Of a DNA stretch of 64,000 bases, positions 26,370 through 34,980 are shown one piece after another. The DNA lies in assembly GCA_964467455.1 (NCBI GenBank), contig CAYXQJ010000001.1:248001-312000 (forward strand), in the 5' to 3' direction. Below the pieces are notes generated by a model. That model saw nothing but the letters and a program-made list of their open reading frames with translations, did no database searches and was not told the origin of the DNA. The stretch comes from OLB6 sp964467455. Lineage in GTDB: Bacteria; Bacteroidota; Ignavibacteria; Kapaibacteriales; Kapaibacteriaceae. Each line of letters starts with the position of its first letter. Positions within the stretch are counted from its first letter, which is position 1. Position numbers and translations under genes: made by a program.

Positions 26370-27322
26370 GTTCTTCGTCACGGTTGGCACCGTTGATCTT
26401 GGCCATCTTCTCGCCGCGGAAACTTGCCTATACTGTGCTGGTGCTCGTTGGCGTTGTGGTCATCACATTTTTCATCCGCCCTCCGGGTGATCCCGCTCGC
26501 GTGTTATTAGGTCAACGTGCCGACTCAGCATCAGTGGAAGCATTGCGAGAACAACTCGGCCTCGACAAACCCATGCCCGTTCAGATCGCTGTATATATGG
26601 GCAACCTCGTACAAGGCGACCTCGGTCGATCGATCGCCACGAACCGTCCCGTGATGGAAACGATCATGGAACGTCTGCCGGCAACCGCCATCTTGGCCTT
26701 CTCATCCATTGCCATCGCCACGGTCGTCGGCATCTTGTTAGGTGTTCTTGCTTCGTGGAAGGCGAACTCGTGGATCGACTCACTGACGATGACGTCGTCG
26801 TTGTTCGGCATCTCCCTTCCGGCATTCGTTGTCGGCCTCATCTTCGTGCTGATCTTCGGTGTTGTGTTAGAGTGGTTCCCCAACAGTGGCTACATCGACC
26901 GTGGGTGGGAGTATCTCGTCTTGCCAATGGTAACGTTGGCCATTCGCCCCCTTTCCATTATTGCACGAGTGACACGTAGTAGTATGTTGGATGTGTTGGG
27001 ACAAGACTACGTCCGGACCGCCCGTGCGAAGGGTCTTTCCTATCCCGTGGTCTTCCTCAAACATGCCTTGCGCAATGCTCTCAACCCGGTGGTCACCACC
27101 GTCAGCGCATGGTTCGCAGGGTTGCTTGCCGGTACATACTTTATCGAGTTCATCTTCAACTGGCCGGGTATTGGATTGGCGGCGTTCAACGCGATCGAAA
27201 AGCTCGATTATCCGATGATCCAGGGAACGGTACTGCTGACGGCCGTGATCTTTGTGATCACGAACATGGTGGCCGATGCGCTGTATGCGGTGTTAGATCC
27301 GAAGATCAGGGTGCAAGGGTGA
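26366..27322 (+). CDS. Oligopeptide/dipeptide ABC transporter permease (DppB type)
   Basis: About 318 residues with six predicted membrane helices. The family markers are FIRPPGDPARVLLGQRAD near the N-terminus, the EAA loop (RTARAKGLSYPVVFLKHALRNAL) that contacts the ATPase, and FNWPGIGLAAFNAIEKLDYPMIQG near the C-terminus. It forms the inner-membrane channel with the next gene. No substrate-binding protein or ATPase gene lies nearby, so the rest of the transporter must be elsewhere. Following murI, recycling of cell-wall peptides is a reasonable guess, nothing more. Confidence 0.9.
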   Translation: MSSSSRLAPLILAIFSPRKLAYTVLVLVGVVVITFFIRPPGDPARVLLGQRADSASVEALREQLGLDKPMPVQIAVYMGNLVQGDLGRSIATNRPVMETIMERLPATAILAFSSIAIATVVGILLGVLASWKANSWIDSLTMTSSLFGISLPAFVVGLIFVLIFGVVLEWFPNSGYIDRGWEYLVLPMVTLAIRPLSIIARVTRSSMLDVLGQDYVRTARAKGLSYPVVFLKHALRNALNPVVTTVSAWFAGLLAGTYFIEFIFNWPGIGLAAFNAIEKLDYPMIQGTVLLTAVIFVITNMVADALYAVLDPKIRVQG

Positions 27323-27336
27323 AAGGTCATAGAAGC

Positions 27337-28374
27337 ATGAGTGTAGATACACCTAGTAAGATGGCATGGCGTCGGCTGCGCAAGAATCCGGGCGCGATGG
27401 TCGGATTGATCACGTTGTCGATCATGATCATCATGGCCGTGGCCGCGCCGTTGATCACTCCGTTCGAACCCACCACACAGATCCTTGAGTATGCCGTCAA
27501 GCCGGCCGGATTTCGCGGCAAGGTGCTGATCAAACAAAATCCTTCTGATCCTGATCGTCCATCGATCGTTGCAGTGCGTTCGTTTTCCGTTCGCGGCGAC
27601 AGTGTCTATTATATCGACCCTGCAGGTGAACCGTATCAGCTTCCCCTCGCACGATTGAAGGGGGCCGATTCCACAGAGTGGTCGACCGAACCCCTGTTTC
27701 TGCTCGGCACCGACCGATTCGGCCGTGACATGTTCACACGTCTCGTCTACGGCATGCGGGTATCACTCACCGTAGGTCTGATCTCCGAATCGATCGCCCT
27801 TGTGATCGGCATTTTTCTCGGTGCCTTGGCCGGCTATTTCCGTGGTTGGGTCGACGACGTCATCATGTGGCTCGTCAACGTCGTGTGGTCATTCCCCACC
27901 CTGCTCCTGGTCGTTGCCTTCAGCGTGATCCTCGGCAAAGGCTACTGGCAGACCTTCGTTGCCATCGGCATCTCGTCATGGGTCGACATCGCACGGATCG
28001 TTCGCGGACAGTTCTTCTCGATCCGCGAGCAAGAATACATCGAAGCCACACGCTCCCTAGGATATGGGTCGTTGAGAACGATCTTCCGTCATATGCTCCC
28101 CAACGCCGCAGGTCCGATCATTGTCTTGGCGACGGCGGGTTTCGCAACGGCCATCATTGCTGAGGCCTCGCTGTCGTTCATTGGGTTAGGTGTTCAGCCC
28201 CCTACCCCTTCATGGGGACAGATGATCAAGGACGGCTACGGATACATCGCCCTCGGAACGAACTGGGGCATGTCGTTATTCCCAAGCATTGCCATGGCCA
28301 TTGCCGTGATCGCACTGAATCTATTCGGTGACGGTTTGCGCGATGCCTTCGATCCAAAGACGTCACAGCGATGA
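27337..28374 (+). CDS. Oligopeptide/dipeptide ABC transporter permease (DppC type)
   Basis: About 345 residues. I start at ATG 27337 (MSVDTPSKMAWRRLRKNPGAM), which has the family's typical N-terminus; the longer frame lies inside the DppB gene. After the first helix there is an extracytoplasmic segment of ~85 residues (FRGKVLIKQNPSDPDRPS ... KGADSTEW), longer than in E. coli DppC, before the conserved LGTDRFGRDMFTRLVYG. The EAA loop is EATRSLGYGSLRTIFRHMLPN and the end is FIGLGVQPPTPSWGQMI. It pairs with the preceding DppB-type subunit. The extra loop may contact the binding protein (inference). Confidence 0.9.
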   Translation: MSVDTPSKMAWRRLRKNPGAMVGLITLSIMIIMAVAAPLITPFEPTTQILEYAVKPAGFRGKVLIKQNPSDPDRPSIVAVRSFSVRGDSVYYIDPAGEPYQLPLARLKGADSTEWSTEPLFLLGTDRFGRDMFTRLVYGMRVSLTVGLISESIALVIGIFLGALAGYFRGWVDDVIMWLVNVVWSFPTLLLVVAFSVILGKGYWQTFVAIGISSWVDIARIVRGQFFSIREQEYIEATRSLGYGSLRTIFRHMLPNAAGPIIVLATAGFATAIIAEASLSFIGLGVQPPTPSWGQMIKDGYGYIALGTNWGMSLFPSIAMAIAVIALNLFGDGLRDAFDPKTSQR

Positions 28375-29432
28375 TCGATCAGATACTGAAGTCCGGCACC
28401 TTCCCGCCCGTTCTGTTGCTCTTTGGAGCAGAGGACCTGTTGGTGGAAGAAACTGCCCATGCCCTTTACACGCGTGCTGCAGAGTCTGATGCGACGGGCA
28501 TGAATACCGAGATCATCGACGGCGACGGGATGACGATGGACGCCGTGTTATCGCTCGCACGATCGTTTCCCATGATGTCTGAACGTCGCGTGATCTGGGT
28601 GCGTCGCTTCGACAAGGTCTCCGCTGCCAAGGATAAAAAGGGCAAAGACCGCTTTGGTGAATACCTCGCAGAGCCGATGACGTCAACGGTCTTGATCCTC
28701 ACCGCCAACATCCCGTCTGCCGACGGCATCAGCTCCGCTATGCAACGGAACAAGACCTCGGCGGAACGTAAGATCAAGGGCATGAAGGGGGCGATCGGTA
28801 CAGCACTTGCCAAGGCACCATGGGTGGAATTCCCGCGCATGAAGGACGCTCAACTTGTTGCATGGGTCACGAAGCGGGCAACAGAACACGGGCTAAAACT
28901 GACGCAAACGGTTGCAGAGTTCATGGTTGCCCGAAGCGGGACATCGCTGCGTGAACTATCGATGGAGATCGACAAGCTCACGACCTTTCTCGGTGACCGG
29001 ACGGACGTCAATGAGCAGGACGTTTTGGATGTTGTTGGTGCCGGACGCGTGTACAACATCTTTGAACTGCAGAAAGCCATCGGACAACGCGACCTGCCTA
29101 GCTCGGTCACCATCCTCCATAAGATGATGGAAACGGACCGCCAAGAGATGCTGATCCTTACGATGCTGACGCGCTACTTCATGACCCTCTATCGATTGAT
29201 TGATGTTGCCGCATTGACCGATCGTGGTGAGATCGCACGACAGGCAGGGCTACCACCCTTTGCCGTGTCAGAACATCTAGACCTTCTCTCCCGCCTTGGG
29301 CCGCGATTCATTGAACGGGCACTCTTTGAGCTGCGACGTGCAGAAGCGACGATCAAGTCATCCAATACGGAGGCACTTATCGTCCTCCAAACGATGCTTT
29401 CCCGAATGTTCGCGGAGCCAGCAAAGAATTGA
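28371..29432 (+). CDS. holA: DNA polymerase III subunit delta
   Basis: About 353 residues. This clamp-loader subunit opens the sliding clamp. The opening PPVLLLFGAEDLLVEETAHAL is the typical HolA N-terminus; DAVLSLARSFPMMSERRVIWVR and the mid-domain LVAWVTKRATEHG...LREL..EIDKLTTF, then NIFELQKAIGQRD, match the delta family. It has no functional P-loop, as expected for delta. ATG 28371 overlaps the upstream stop by 4 nt. It closes the murI-permease run; a new promoter-like element follows. Confidence 0.92.
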   Translation: MIDQILKSGTFPPVLLLFGAEDLLVEETAHALYTRAAESDATGMNTEIIDGDGMTMDAVLSLARSFPMMSERRVIWVRRFDKVSAAKDKKGKDRFGEYLAEPMTSTVLILTANIPSADGISSAMQRNKTSAERKIKGMKGAIGTALAKAPWVEFPRMKDAQLVAWVTKRATEHGLKLTQTVAEFMVARSGTSLRELSMEIDKLTTFLGDRTDVNEQDVLDVVGAGRVYNIFELQKAIGQRDLPSSVTILHKMMETDRQEMLILTMLTRYFMTLYRLIDVAALTDRGEIARQAGLPPFAVSEHLDLLSRLGPRFIERALFELRRAEATIKSSNTEALIVLQTMLSRMFAEPAKN

Positions 29433-29436
29433 CGGG

Positions 29437-29444
29437 TATCTTTG
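29437..29444 (+). promoter_or_regulatory. Putative -7 promoter element for the NTF2-like gene
   Basis: TATCTTTG matches TAnnTTTG exactly, 4 nt after the holA stop and 3 nt before GTG 29448, predicting a leaderless transcript. Confidence 0.5.
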
Positions 29445-29447
29445 CAC

Positions 29448-29813
29448 GTGATCGATCCACTCCAACGTACACCGGCCGACTGTGCACAAGCCCAGTTGGA
29501 TGCCTACAACGCTCGTGATATCGCGGCCTTTGCAGATGTCTATCACGAAGACATCCATCTCTACGACCTGTCCTCGGGCATGCCGTTCTGTACCTCTCGT
29601 GCTCAACTGATCGACCGATATGGGAAGATGTTCGCCGAACACCCCCTCCTCCACTGCGCGCTGATCGACCGCATCGTCTGTCCGCCCTTCGTGATCGATG
29701 AAGAGCGGGTGACCGGACTGGTAGCAGACCGAGACGTGCATGCCGTTGCGACCTACGAGGTCCGGGATGGTCTGATCGTCAAGGCATGGTTCCTGCGTGA
29801 GGAGATGGCATGA
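29448..29813 (+). CDS. NTF2-like (SnoaL-type) small protein
   Basis: About 121 residues from GTG 29448. The sequence fits the NTF2-like cone: an N-terminal helix QAQLDAYNARDIAAFADVYHEDIHLYDL, then RAQLIDRYGKMFAEHP and beta strands ending in ATYEVRDGLIVKAWF. This is the usual pattern of nuclear-transport-factor-2/SnoaL folds, which bind small ligands or act as simple isomerases and hydrolases. No specific activity can be given. The start is set by the TATCTTTG element just upstream; a TTG two codons earlier falls within that element. Its stop overlaps the PHP gene by 4 nt, so the two are co-expressed. Confidence 0.8.
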   Translation: MIDPLQRTPADCAQAQLDAYNARDIAAFADVYHEDIHLYDLSSGMPFCTSRAQLIDRYGKMFAEHPLLHCALIDRIVCPPFVIDEERVTGLVADRDVHAVATYEVRDGLIVKAWFLREEMA

Positions 29814-30664
29814 CACCAGCCGTGATCTACGCAGACCTTCATTCACACACGACCTGCTCCGACGGGATCTTGCAACCTCAAGAGCTGCTGGCAAAGGCCG
29901 CATCGAAAGGTCTTCAGGTCATTGCGATCACGGATCATGATACGATGGAGGCACATCGTCGACTGGAGAATGAAGGTATCGGCGAGAACGTGCGTGTGAT
30001 CCCCGGCATCGAGATCTCATGTTATGAACATGGACGTGATATCCATTTGCTGGGGTACTACCTTGATCCGCACAATGTTGAACTTCAGTCGTACGAGGCA
30101 GCGTTTCGTGAAGACCGCGACCGACGCGCCCGCGAGATCTGCGACAAACTCCGTTCTCTCAGCATACCGATCTCATTCACCGAGGTGGAAGATCACGCCA
30201 AGGGAGCCCCCATTGGCCGGCCGCACATCGCTGCCATTCTCGTCAAGCGTGGATTTGTGACGTCGATCCAAAAGGCCTTTGACCACTATCTCGATTCAAG
30301 CAAACCTGCCTACGTGTCGAGATCATTGTTCAGTGTGCGAGAGGCCACTGACCTGATCCGTCGCGCTGGTGGGATCTCCGCCGTAGCACATCCGGGGCGT
30401 ACGTTCACGGACCCACGTCTCTTTATCGCACTGGTGTCGTCGGGGATCGACGGTATCGAGGTCTTCCACCCATCGCACTGGAACGTCACGAAAGAGTATT
30501 ATCGAACCTTAGCGATCCAGCACCGACTGGTGATCACCGGCGGCAGCGACTTCCACGGCACCCGCGATTATGACGAGAACAACATGGGTACCTTCGGCGT
30601 CACCGCAGAGCTGTTCGACGCGTTCCATATCCGTTCACTTCAACGACAGATCCACGGACGATAA
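29810..30664 (+). CDS. PHP-domain phosphoesterase (RNase AM/TrpH-like)
   Basis: About 284 residues. Metal-binding PHP motifs are clear: YADLHSHTTCSDG near residue 6, ITDHDTMEAH, GIEISCYEHGRDIHLLGYYLD, AVAHPGR and GGSDFHG near the C-terminus. This family includes E. coli YciV/RNase AM, which acts on 3',5'-nucleotide diphosphates and trims 5' ends of RNA. The layout (PHP core with an inserted helical segment of ~100 residues, KGAPIGRPHIAAILVKRG) matches that group. ATG 29810 overlaps the NTF2-like stop by 4 nt, and ribH follows after 3 nt. Confidence 0.88.
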   Translation: MTPAVIYADLHSHTTCSDGILQPQELLAKAASKGLQVIAITDHDTMEAHRRLENEGIGENVRVIPGIEISCYEHGRDIHLLGYYLDPHNVELQSYEAAFREDRDRRAREICDKLRSLSIPISFTEVEDHAKGAPIGRPHIAAILVKRGFVTSIQKAFDHYLDSSKPAYVSRSLFSVREATDLIRRAGGISAVAHPGRTFTDPRLFIALVSSGIDGIEVFHPSHWNVTKEYYRTLAIQHRLVITGGSDFHGTRDYDENNMGTFGVTAELFDAFHIRSLQRQIHGR

Positions 30665-30667
30665 CTC

Positions 30668-31153
30668 ATGGCGACACGTGCTGAAGATCCCTCAACTCCC
30701 CTCATCCTGCCAGATGGTGCACCGTATCGCATCGGCATCGTCGCCGCACAGTGGCACGACGATATCGTAACGACTCTTTTGGAGGGGGCGGTACAGACCC
30801 TGCATCAGTGTGGGGTGCTGGACAGCAATCTCACGATCGCCCGGTGTCCCGGCACCTATGAGATCCCCGTGATCGCTTCGCGTATGATCGAGACGAAGCG
30901 ATTCGACGCCATTATCACCCTCGGCGTTGTGGTTCGAGGAGAGACGGCACATTTTGACTACGTGGCCGGCCCGGTCGCCTATGGTCTTCAAGACCTGGCG
31001 ATCCGGACTGGTACGCCGTGCATTTTTGGCGTCCTCACCACTGAAGACCTCGATCAGGCCTGGGCACGCGCCGGCGGACAACATGGCCATAAGGGACGCG
31101 AAGCGGCCTTGACTGCACTGGAAACGCTTAACGTTCTCGATGAACTCACATGA
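30668..31153 (+). CDS. ribH: 6,7-dimethyl-8-ribityllumazine synthase
   Basis: About 161 residues, standard length. It joins ribitylamino-uracil with dihydroxybutanone phosphate in the penultimate step of riboflavin synthesis and assembles as pentamers or 60-mer shells. Visible motifs: GIVAAQWHDDIVTTLLEGA, CPGTYEIPVIASRM, TLGVVVRGETAHFDYVAG and FGVLTTEDLDQAWARAG, followed by NKG-like HKGREAALTALE. No other rib genes are nearby and I see no FMN riboswitch upstream. It is the last housekeeping gene of the + run before the T9SS propeller gene. Confidence 0.95.
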   Translation: MATRAEDPSTPLILPDGAPYRIGIVAAQWHDDIVTTLLEGAVQTLHQCGVLDSNLTIARCPGTYEIPVIASRMIETKRFDAIITLGVVVRGETAHFDYVAGPVAYGLQDLAIRTGTPCIFGVLTTEDLDQAWARAGGQHGHKGREAALTALETLNVLDELT

Positions 31154-31205
31154 AAACACGGATTGGGTCGTTCACACCTCGTCCAATCACTTACGGCATG
31201 ATCGT

Positions 31206-33440
31206 ATGATCCGAATCGCCCTCGCCTTGGCTTTGATCTTCGGCACCACAGCTGTGTGGGCTCAGAGCATTCAGCTTTCCTCTTGGAACTCATTGTCTTC
31301 GCTTGTCACGACCCGTGACGCCGACATTGATGCGCAGGGAACGATCTGGATAGCTACCAGCGGTGGCGTGTATTCGTATGCCTCTTCCGGCGACATCCGC
31401 GAGTACCGAAATGTCGGTGCCCTTCAGAATCTATCGACAACTACCATCCTTTGCGATCGCTCACGAAACGACGTGATCGTTGGTGCAGAAGATGGCTCGT
31501 TGGACTTCTTCAATGACGGCTCGTCATGGACGAGTGTCACCGACATCATCCGATCCACCCAATATCCCAAACGCGGAATTCGCGACCTCGTAGAACATCA
31601 AGGCATCCTCTACATCGCCACCGATTTTGGCTTTGTGACGTTCGATCTGACCAACCGACTGTTCATCGAGACGATCGATCGCATTGGAACCCTGCAAGAG
31701 AATTCCCGCGCGAACAGCATCGCAATTGTCAACGATTCGATCTGGGTTGCAACAGACTCCGGACTATGTGTCGCACCACTTGGAGTTTCTACACTACGCC
31801 TTCCGTCGGTGTGGCGTATCTATGGCACCAATGACGGCCTGCCTTCTCCCTCCATCAGCTACGTCACGTCTAATGGCAACACCCTTGTCGCCGCTAGTGG
31901 TGCACAGTTATCATCATGGAATGGCACTGCGTTTTCCGCTTTGTCAACACTGCCGTTTCCGGTACGCGGACTCTCCTCTACCAACGGCGTGGTCTATGCC
32001 TCGACGGAAGACGGCGTCTATGCCGACGGCACGAAAATGGGCCTTCCTTGGGCCAACGTCCTACTCGGACATTCTTCATTCATCCGCAACGGAGCGGCAA
32101 GCATTGTTGGATTTGTGCTCGATCGTGGAATCCAATTCACCGATGGGCCAGCCCTGGTCGATGTCAAGATCAACTCGCCCCTTTCCAATCAGTTTGCTCG
32201 ACTAACAATTGACTCGAAGGGGGCGTTGTGGGTCGCAACCGACGTAGACCCTCCTCGCACAGGGCAGGGTGTCGCCGTTCTCTCCGAGGGAACATGGTAT
32301 ACGGCAAACGCCTTCTCATCGCCCACGTTGAAGTCGAACGCTTGTTATCGCGTTTCCACGCTTCGTGACGGTGAAGTGATGATTGGCACCTGGGGTTCCG
32401 GTGCCTATCGTTCTTCACTTGAGAATGGCACCATCGTCCTGCAGAACTACACGTCAACGAATTCTGCATTCCAAGGTATTCCGAACGCAGAGAACTTCGT
32501 CTTGGCCTCCGATGCGGTCTACGATCGAAACGGCAGCATTTGGATGATCAACGAACAGTCGGCCTCCACCCTGTTTGTGAAGATCGCACCCGATGACGCT
32601 ACCACGGGATACTCCAACTGTGTGGATGCACGCAACAACCTGTATCGTGCGATCGCCGTGGATGGTTCCGGAACGAAATGGGCAGGAAGCACAGGTGGAG
32701 CCGGCCTCGTGGCTTATAATGACAAGAACACCAGTGATCGGTCCGATGACATCTGCAATGTGATCCGTACGTCGAATTCGCAGTTGCCGGACAACGTGGT
32801 CTCGGCCTTGCGCATCGACAAGACCGGCGCACTTTGGATCGGCACGGCAAAGGGTGTTGCCGTGATCTCCGGTCCGGGCGGCGTCACCAACACAACGATA
32901 CCCTTCGTGCGGCGGATCACGGCGCTCTCCGCCCTCGTCGTGAACGACATCTTCGTTGATGCGCTGAACTACAAATGGATCGCCACGACCACCGGCGTCT
33001 ATGTCCTGAATGAAGATGGTACGTCCGTGCTGTCGATCATTGACAAGAACAACAGCCCCCTACTTGACGACAACGTGCGTTCTGTGGTCGTTGATGATCG
33101 CACCGGCATTGCCTACTTCGGTACAAGCATGGGCTGCAGTTATGTCCAAACATCATCGATCCAGCCGAGTGAGAACTTCGACCTCAGTTTCCGTCCGCAA
33201 CCGTATAGCATTGAAAGCGACGGTGATCTTGTGATCGACGGGCTTGCAGAAGATGCTGAGATCCGGATCATGACCGTTGGTGGCATCCAAGTCAACGCAT
33301 TCCAGGCAAGGGGCAAGCAGACCTCGTGGAATGGAAAAGACACCAGAGGGAACAATGTTCCCCCGGGTGTCTATATCGTGCATACGTCTAGTCCAACGGC
33401 AGGCTCGTCAGCCGTAGGAAAGATCGTCGTCAAGCGCTGA
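31206..33440 (+). CDS. Secreted two-component-regulator-type propeller protein with T9SS tail
   Basis: About 744 residues with signal peptide MIRIALALALIFGTTAVWAQ, which fixes ATG 31206. The body is a series of short propeller blades with G-(T/A)-x-W-(I/V)-(A/G)-T motifs (DAQGTIWIATSGGVYSY, SKGALWVATDVDPP, KTGALWIGTAKGVAV, ALNYKWIATTTGVYV). The C-terminal ~80 residues form a FlgD-like/T9SS type A sorting domain (EDAEIRIMTVGGIQVNAF, TSWNGKDTRGNNVPPGVYIVH, ending KIVVKR). It should therefore cross the outer membrane through type IX secretion. Function unknown. Its TGA directly abuts the icd stop on the other strand (TGATCA). Confidence 0.88.
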   Translation: MIRIALALALIFGTTAVWAQSIQLSSWNSLSSLVTTRDADIDAQGTIWIATSGGVYSYASSGDIREYRNVGALQNLSTTTILCDRSRNDVIVGAEDGSLDFFNDGSSWTSVTDIIRSTQYPKRGIRDLVEHQGILYIATDFGFVTFDLTNRLFIETIDRIGTLQENSRANSIAIVNDSIWVATDSGLCVAPLGVSTLRLPSVWRIYGTNDGLPSPSISYVTSNGNTLVAASGAQLSSWNGTAFSALSTLPFPVRGLSSTNGVVYASTEDGVYADGTKMGLPWANVLLGHSSFIRNGAASIVGFVLDRGIQFTDGPALVDVKINSPLSNQFARLTIDSKGALWVATDVDPPRTGQGVAVLSEGTWYTANAFSSPTLKSNACYRVSTLRDGEVMIGTWGSGAYRSSLENGTIVLQNYTSTNSAFQGIPNAENFVLASDAVYDRNGSIWMINEQSASTLFVKIAPDDATTGYSNCVDARNNLYRAIAVDGSGTKWAGSTGGAGLVAYNDKNTSDRSDDICNVIRTSNSQLPDNVVSALRIDKTGALWIGTAKGVAVISGPGGVTNTTIPFVRRITALSALVVNDIFVDALNYKWIATTTGVYVLNEDGTSVLSIIDKNNSPLLDDNVRSVVVDDRTGIAYFGTSMGCSYVQTSSIQPSENFDLSFRPQPYSIESDGDLVIDGLAEDAEIRIMTVGGIQVNAFQARGKQTSWNGKDTRGNNVPPGVYIVHTSSPTAGSSAVGKIVVKR

Positions 33441-34673
33441 TCACGCGCTCAACCGAGCCCGGAGTTCTGTATCGAGAGCGTCGAGAAACTCCTCTGTATA
33501 GAGGTAGTGTGCACCATGCTGGACCTTGTTGCCGTGAATGCAGACGGCGAGGTCCTTCGTCATCTTACCACTCTCCACCGTATCAACACAGACACGCTCA
33601 AGTGTCTGGCAGAAGTTGATGAGCTCTTGGTTGCCATCAAGCTTACCACGGAACTCCAGACCACGCGTCCACGCGAAGATGGAGGCGATGGGATTAGTTG
33701 ACGTTGGCTTGCCCTGCTGATGATCGCGGTAGTGGCGAGTAACGGTGCCGTGAGCGGCTTCAGCTTCCATTGTTGTTCCATCGGGCGTAACAAGCGTGGA
33801 AGTCATCAAGCCAAGTGAGCCGAACCCCTGGGCAACGGTGTCGGATTGCACGTCGCCATCATAGTTCTTGCAGGCCCACACAAAATTGCCGTTCCACTTC
33901 AACGCGCTTGCTACCATGTCATCGATCAGACGATGTTCATAGGTGATGCCGAGTCCGTCCATGGTTGACTTGAACTCATTGACGTAGACCTCTTCAAAGA
34001 TGTCTTTGAAGCGGCCATCGTATTTCTTCAAGATCGTGTTCTTGGTGCTCAGATAGAGCGGCCACTTCTTCATCACGGCTTGATTGAAGCAGGCGCGAGC
34101 AAATCCTCGGATCGATTCATCCGTGTTGTACATCGCCAATGCTACACCGTCACCCTTGAAGTTGTACACTTCAAAATTCTGCGGAGCAGAGCCATCCTCC
34201 GGTGTGAACGTGATCGTGAGTTTGCCCTTGCCTTTGGTGAGGAAGTCCGTGGCACGATATTGATCACCGAAGGCGTGACGTCCGATGCATATCGGTGCTG
34301 TCCAATTCGGAACTAACCGCGGGACGTTGGTGCAAACGATCGGCTCACGGAACACCGTGCCGTCGAGAATATTACGGATCGTGCCATTTGGCGACTTCCA
34401 CATCTGCTTGAGGCTGAACTCTTGCACTCGTGCTTCATCCGGCGTGATCGTAGCACACTTGATGCCGACGTTGTACTGTTTGATCGCCTCGGCAGCATCG
34501 ATCGTCACCTGGTCGTTCGTAGCATCACGATGCTCGATACCTAGATCGAAATATTTGATCTCGACATCGAGATACGGTAGGATGAGCTTGTCCTTGATGA
34601 AACGCCAAATGATGCGTGTCATCTCGTCACCATCGAGTTCAACTACCGGATTGTCGACCTTGATCTTGGCCAT
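33441..34673 (-). CDS. icd: NADP-dependent isocitrate dehydrogenase (eukaryote-like homodimer type)
   Basis: About 410 residues. It oxidises isocitrate to 2-oxoglutarate with NADP+ in the TCA cycle. The start MAKIKVDNPVVELDGDEMTRIIW, the substrate region SPNGTIRNILDGTVFREPI, GRHAFGDQYRATDF, the Asp-rich metal site (TYEHRLIDDMVASALKWNGNFVWACKNYDGDVQSD) and GTVTRHYR define the subfamily shared with mitochondrial and cytosolic enzymes rather than E. coli Icd. ATG 34673 has a purine-rich AAAGGA about 10 nt upstream and a candidate -7 element (TAATTTTC, 34704-34711). It supplies 2-oxoglutarate, the carbon skeleton used by glutamate and glutamine synthesis. Confidence 0.96.
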   Translation of the reverse strand: MAKIKVDNPVVELDGDEMTRIIWRFIKDKLILPYLDVEIKYFDLGIEHRDATNDQVTIDAAEAIKQYNVGIKCATITPDEARVQEFSLKQMWKSPNGTIRNILDGTVFREPIVCTNVPRLVPNWTAPICIGRHAFGDQYRATDFLTKGKGKLTITFTPEDGSAPQNFEVYNFKGDGVALAMYNTDESIRGFARACFNQAVMKKWPLYLSTKNTILKKYDGRFKDIFEEVYVNEFKSTMDGLGITYEHRLIDDMVASALKWNGNFVWACKNYDGDVQSDTVAQGFGSLGLMTSTLVTPDGTTMEAEAAHGTVTRHYRDHQQGKPTSTNPIASIFAWTRGLEFRGKLDGNQELINFCQTLERVCVDTVESGKMTKDLAVCIHGNKVQHGAHYLYTEEFLDALDTELRARLSA

Positions 34674-34703
34674 GCTACGATTCCTTTACAAAGAGGTGTT
34701 CGC

Positions 34704-34711
34704 GAAAATTA
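34704..34711 (-). promoter_or_regulatory. Putative -7 promoter element for icd
   Basis: The minus strand reads TAATTTTC (TAnnTTTC), 30 nt upstream of ATG 34673. Unlike several other genes here, icd would have a real leader containing a Shine-Dalgarno-like AAAGGA. Confidence 0.4.
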
Positions 34712-34747
34712 CGGAGTCCCTTCAACTTTTCAGCGATTCAAGTCCGA

Positions 34748-34789
34748 ATTCCCCATTCCCTATTCCCCATTCCCTATTCCCCATTTCCC
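34748..34789 (+). repeat. Tandem heptamer array ATTCCC(C/T) upstream of tRNA-Leu
   Basis: Six 7-bp units alternate ATTCCCC and ATTCCCT, the last one diverged (ATTTCCC). The array ends 9 nt before the tRNA promoter-like element. This is one of four heptamer arrays found in intergenic gaps in the window. Confidence 0.9.
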
Positions 34790-34798
34790 AACGAATCG

Positions 34799-34806
34799 TA
34801 TATTTG
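34799..34806 (+). promoter_or_regulatory. Putative -7 promoter element for tRNA-Leu
   Basis: TATATTTG matches TAnnTTTG and ends 6 nt before the mature tRNA 5' end, so the primary transcript would have almost no 5' leader. Confidence 0.5.
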
Positions 34807-34812
34807 TGCTCT

Positions 34813-34896
34813 GCGGAAGTGGCGAAATTGGCAGACGCACCATCTTGAGGGGGTGGCGCTCGTAAGGGCGTAGGGGTTCAAGTCCCCTCTTCCGCA
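34813..34896 (+). tRNA. tRNA-Leu (anticodon GAG)
   Basis: It folds as a class II tRNA. The acceptor GCGGAAG pairs with CTTCCGC (34889-34895), with A as discriminator. The anticodon stem CCATC/GGTGG encloses loop TTGAGGG, giving GAG. The long variable arm (CGCTCGTAAGGGCG) is typical of tRNA-Leu, and the T arm is GGGG-TTCAAGT-CCCC. CCA is not encoded. A clear terminator follows. Confidence 0.97.
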
Positions 34897-34907
34897 CAGA
34901 ATTACAG

Positions 34908-34943
34908 CGGCGATCCATCTTGATGGGTCGCCGTTTCTATTTT
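34908..34943 (+). terminator. Rho-independent terminator after tRNA-Leu
   Basis: A 12-bp stem (CGGCGATCCATC with GATGGGTCGCCG, one G-T pair) with a TT loop at 34908-34933 is followed by TTTCTATTTT. It ends the tRNA-Leu transcript before the convergent amine oxidase gene. Confidence 0.85.
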
Positions 34944-34980
34944 GCTACTGCCGGTAGACCATCGGCATCTGCCGCACACA

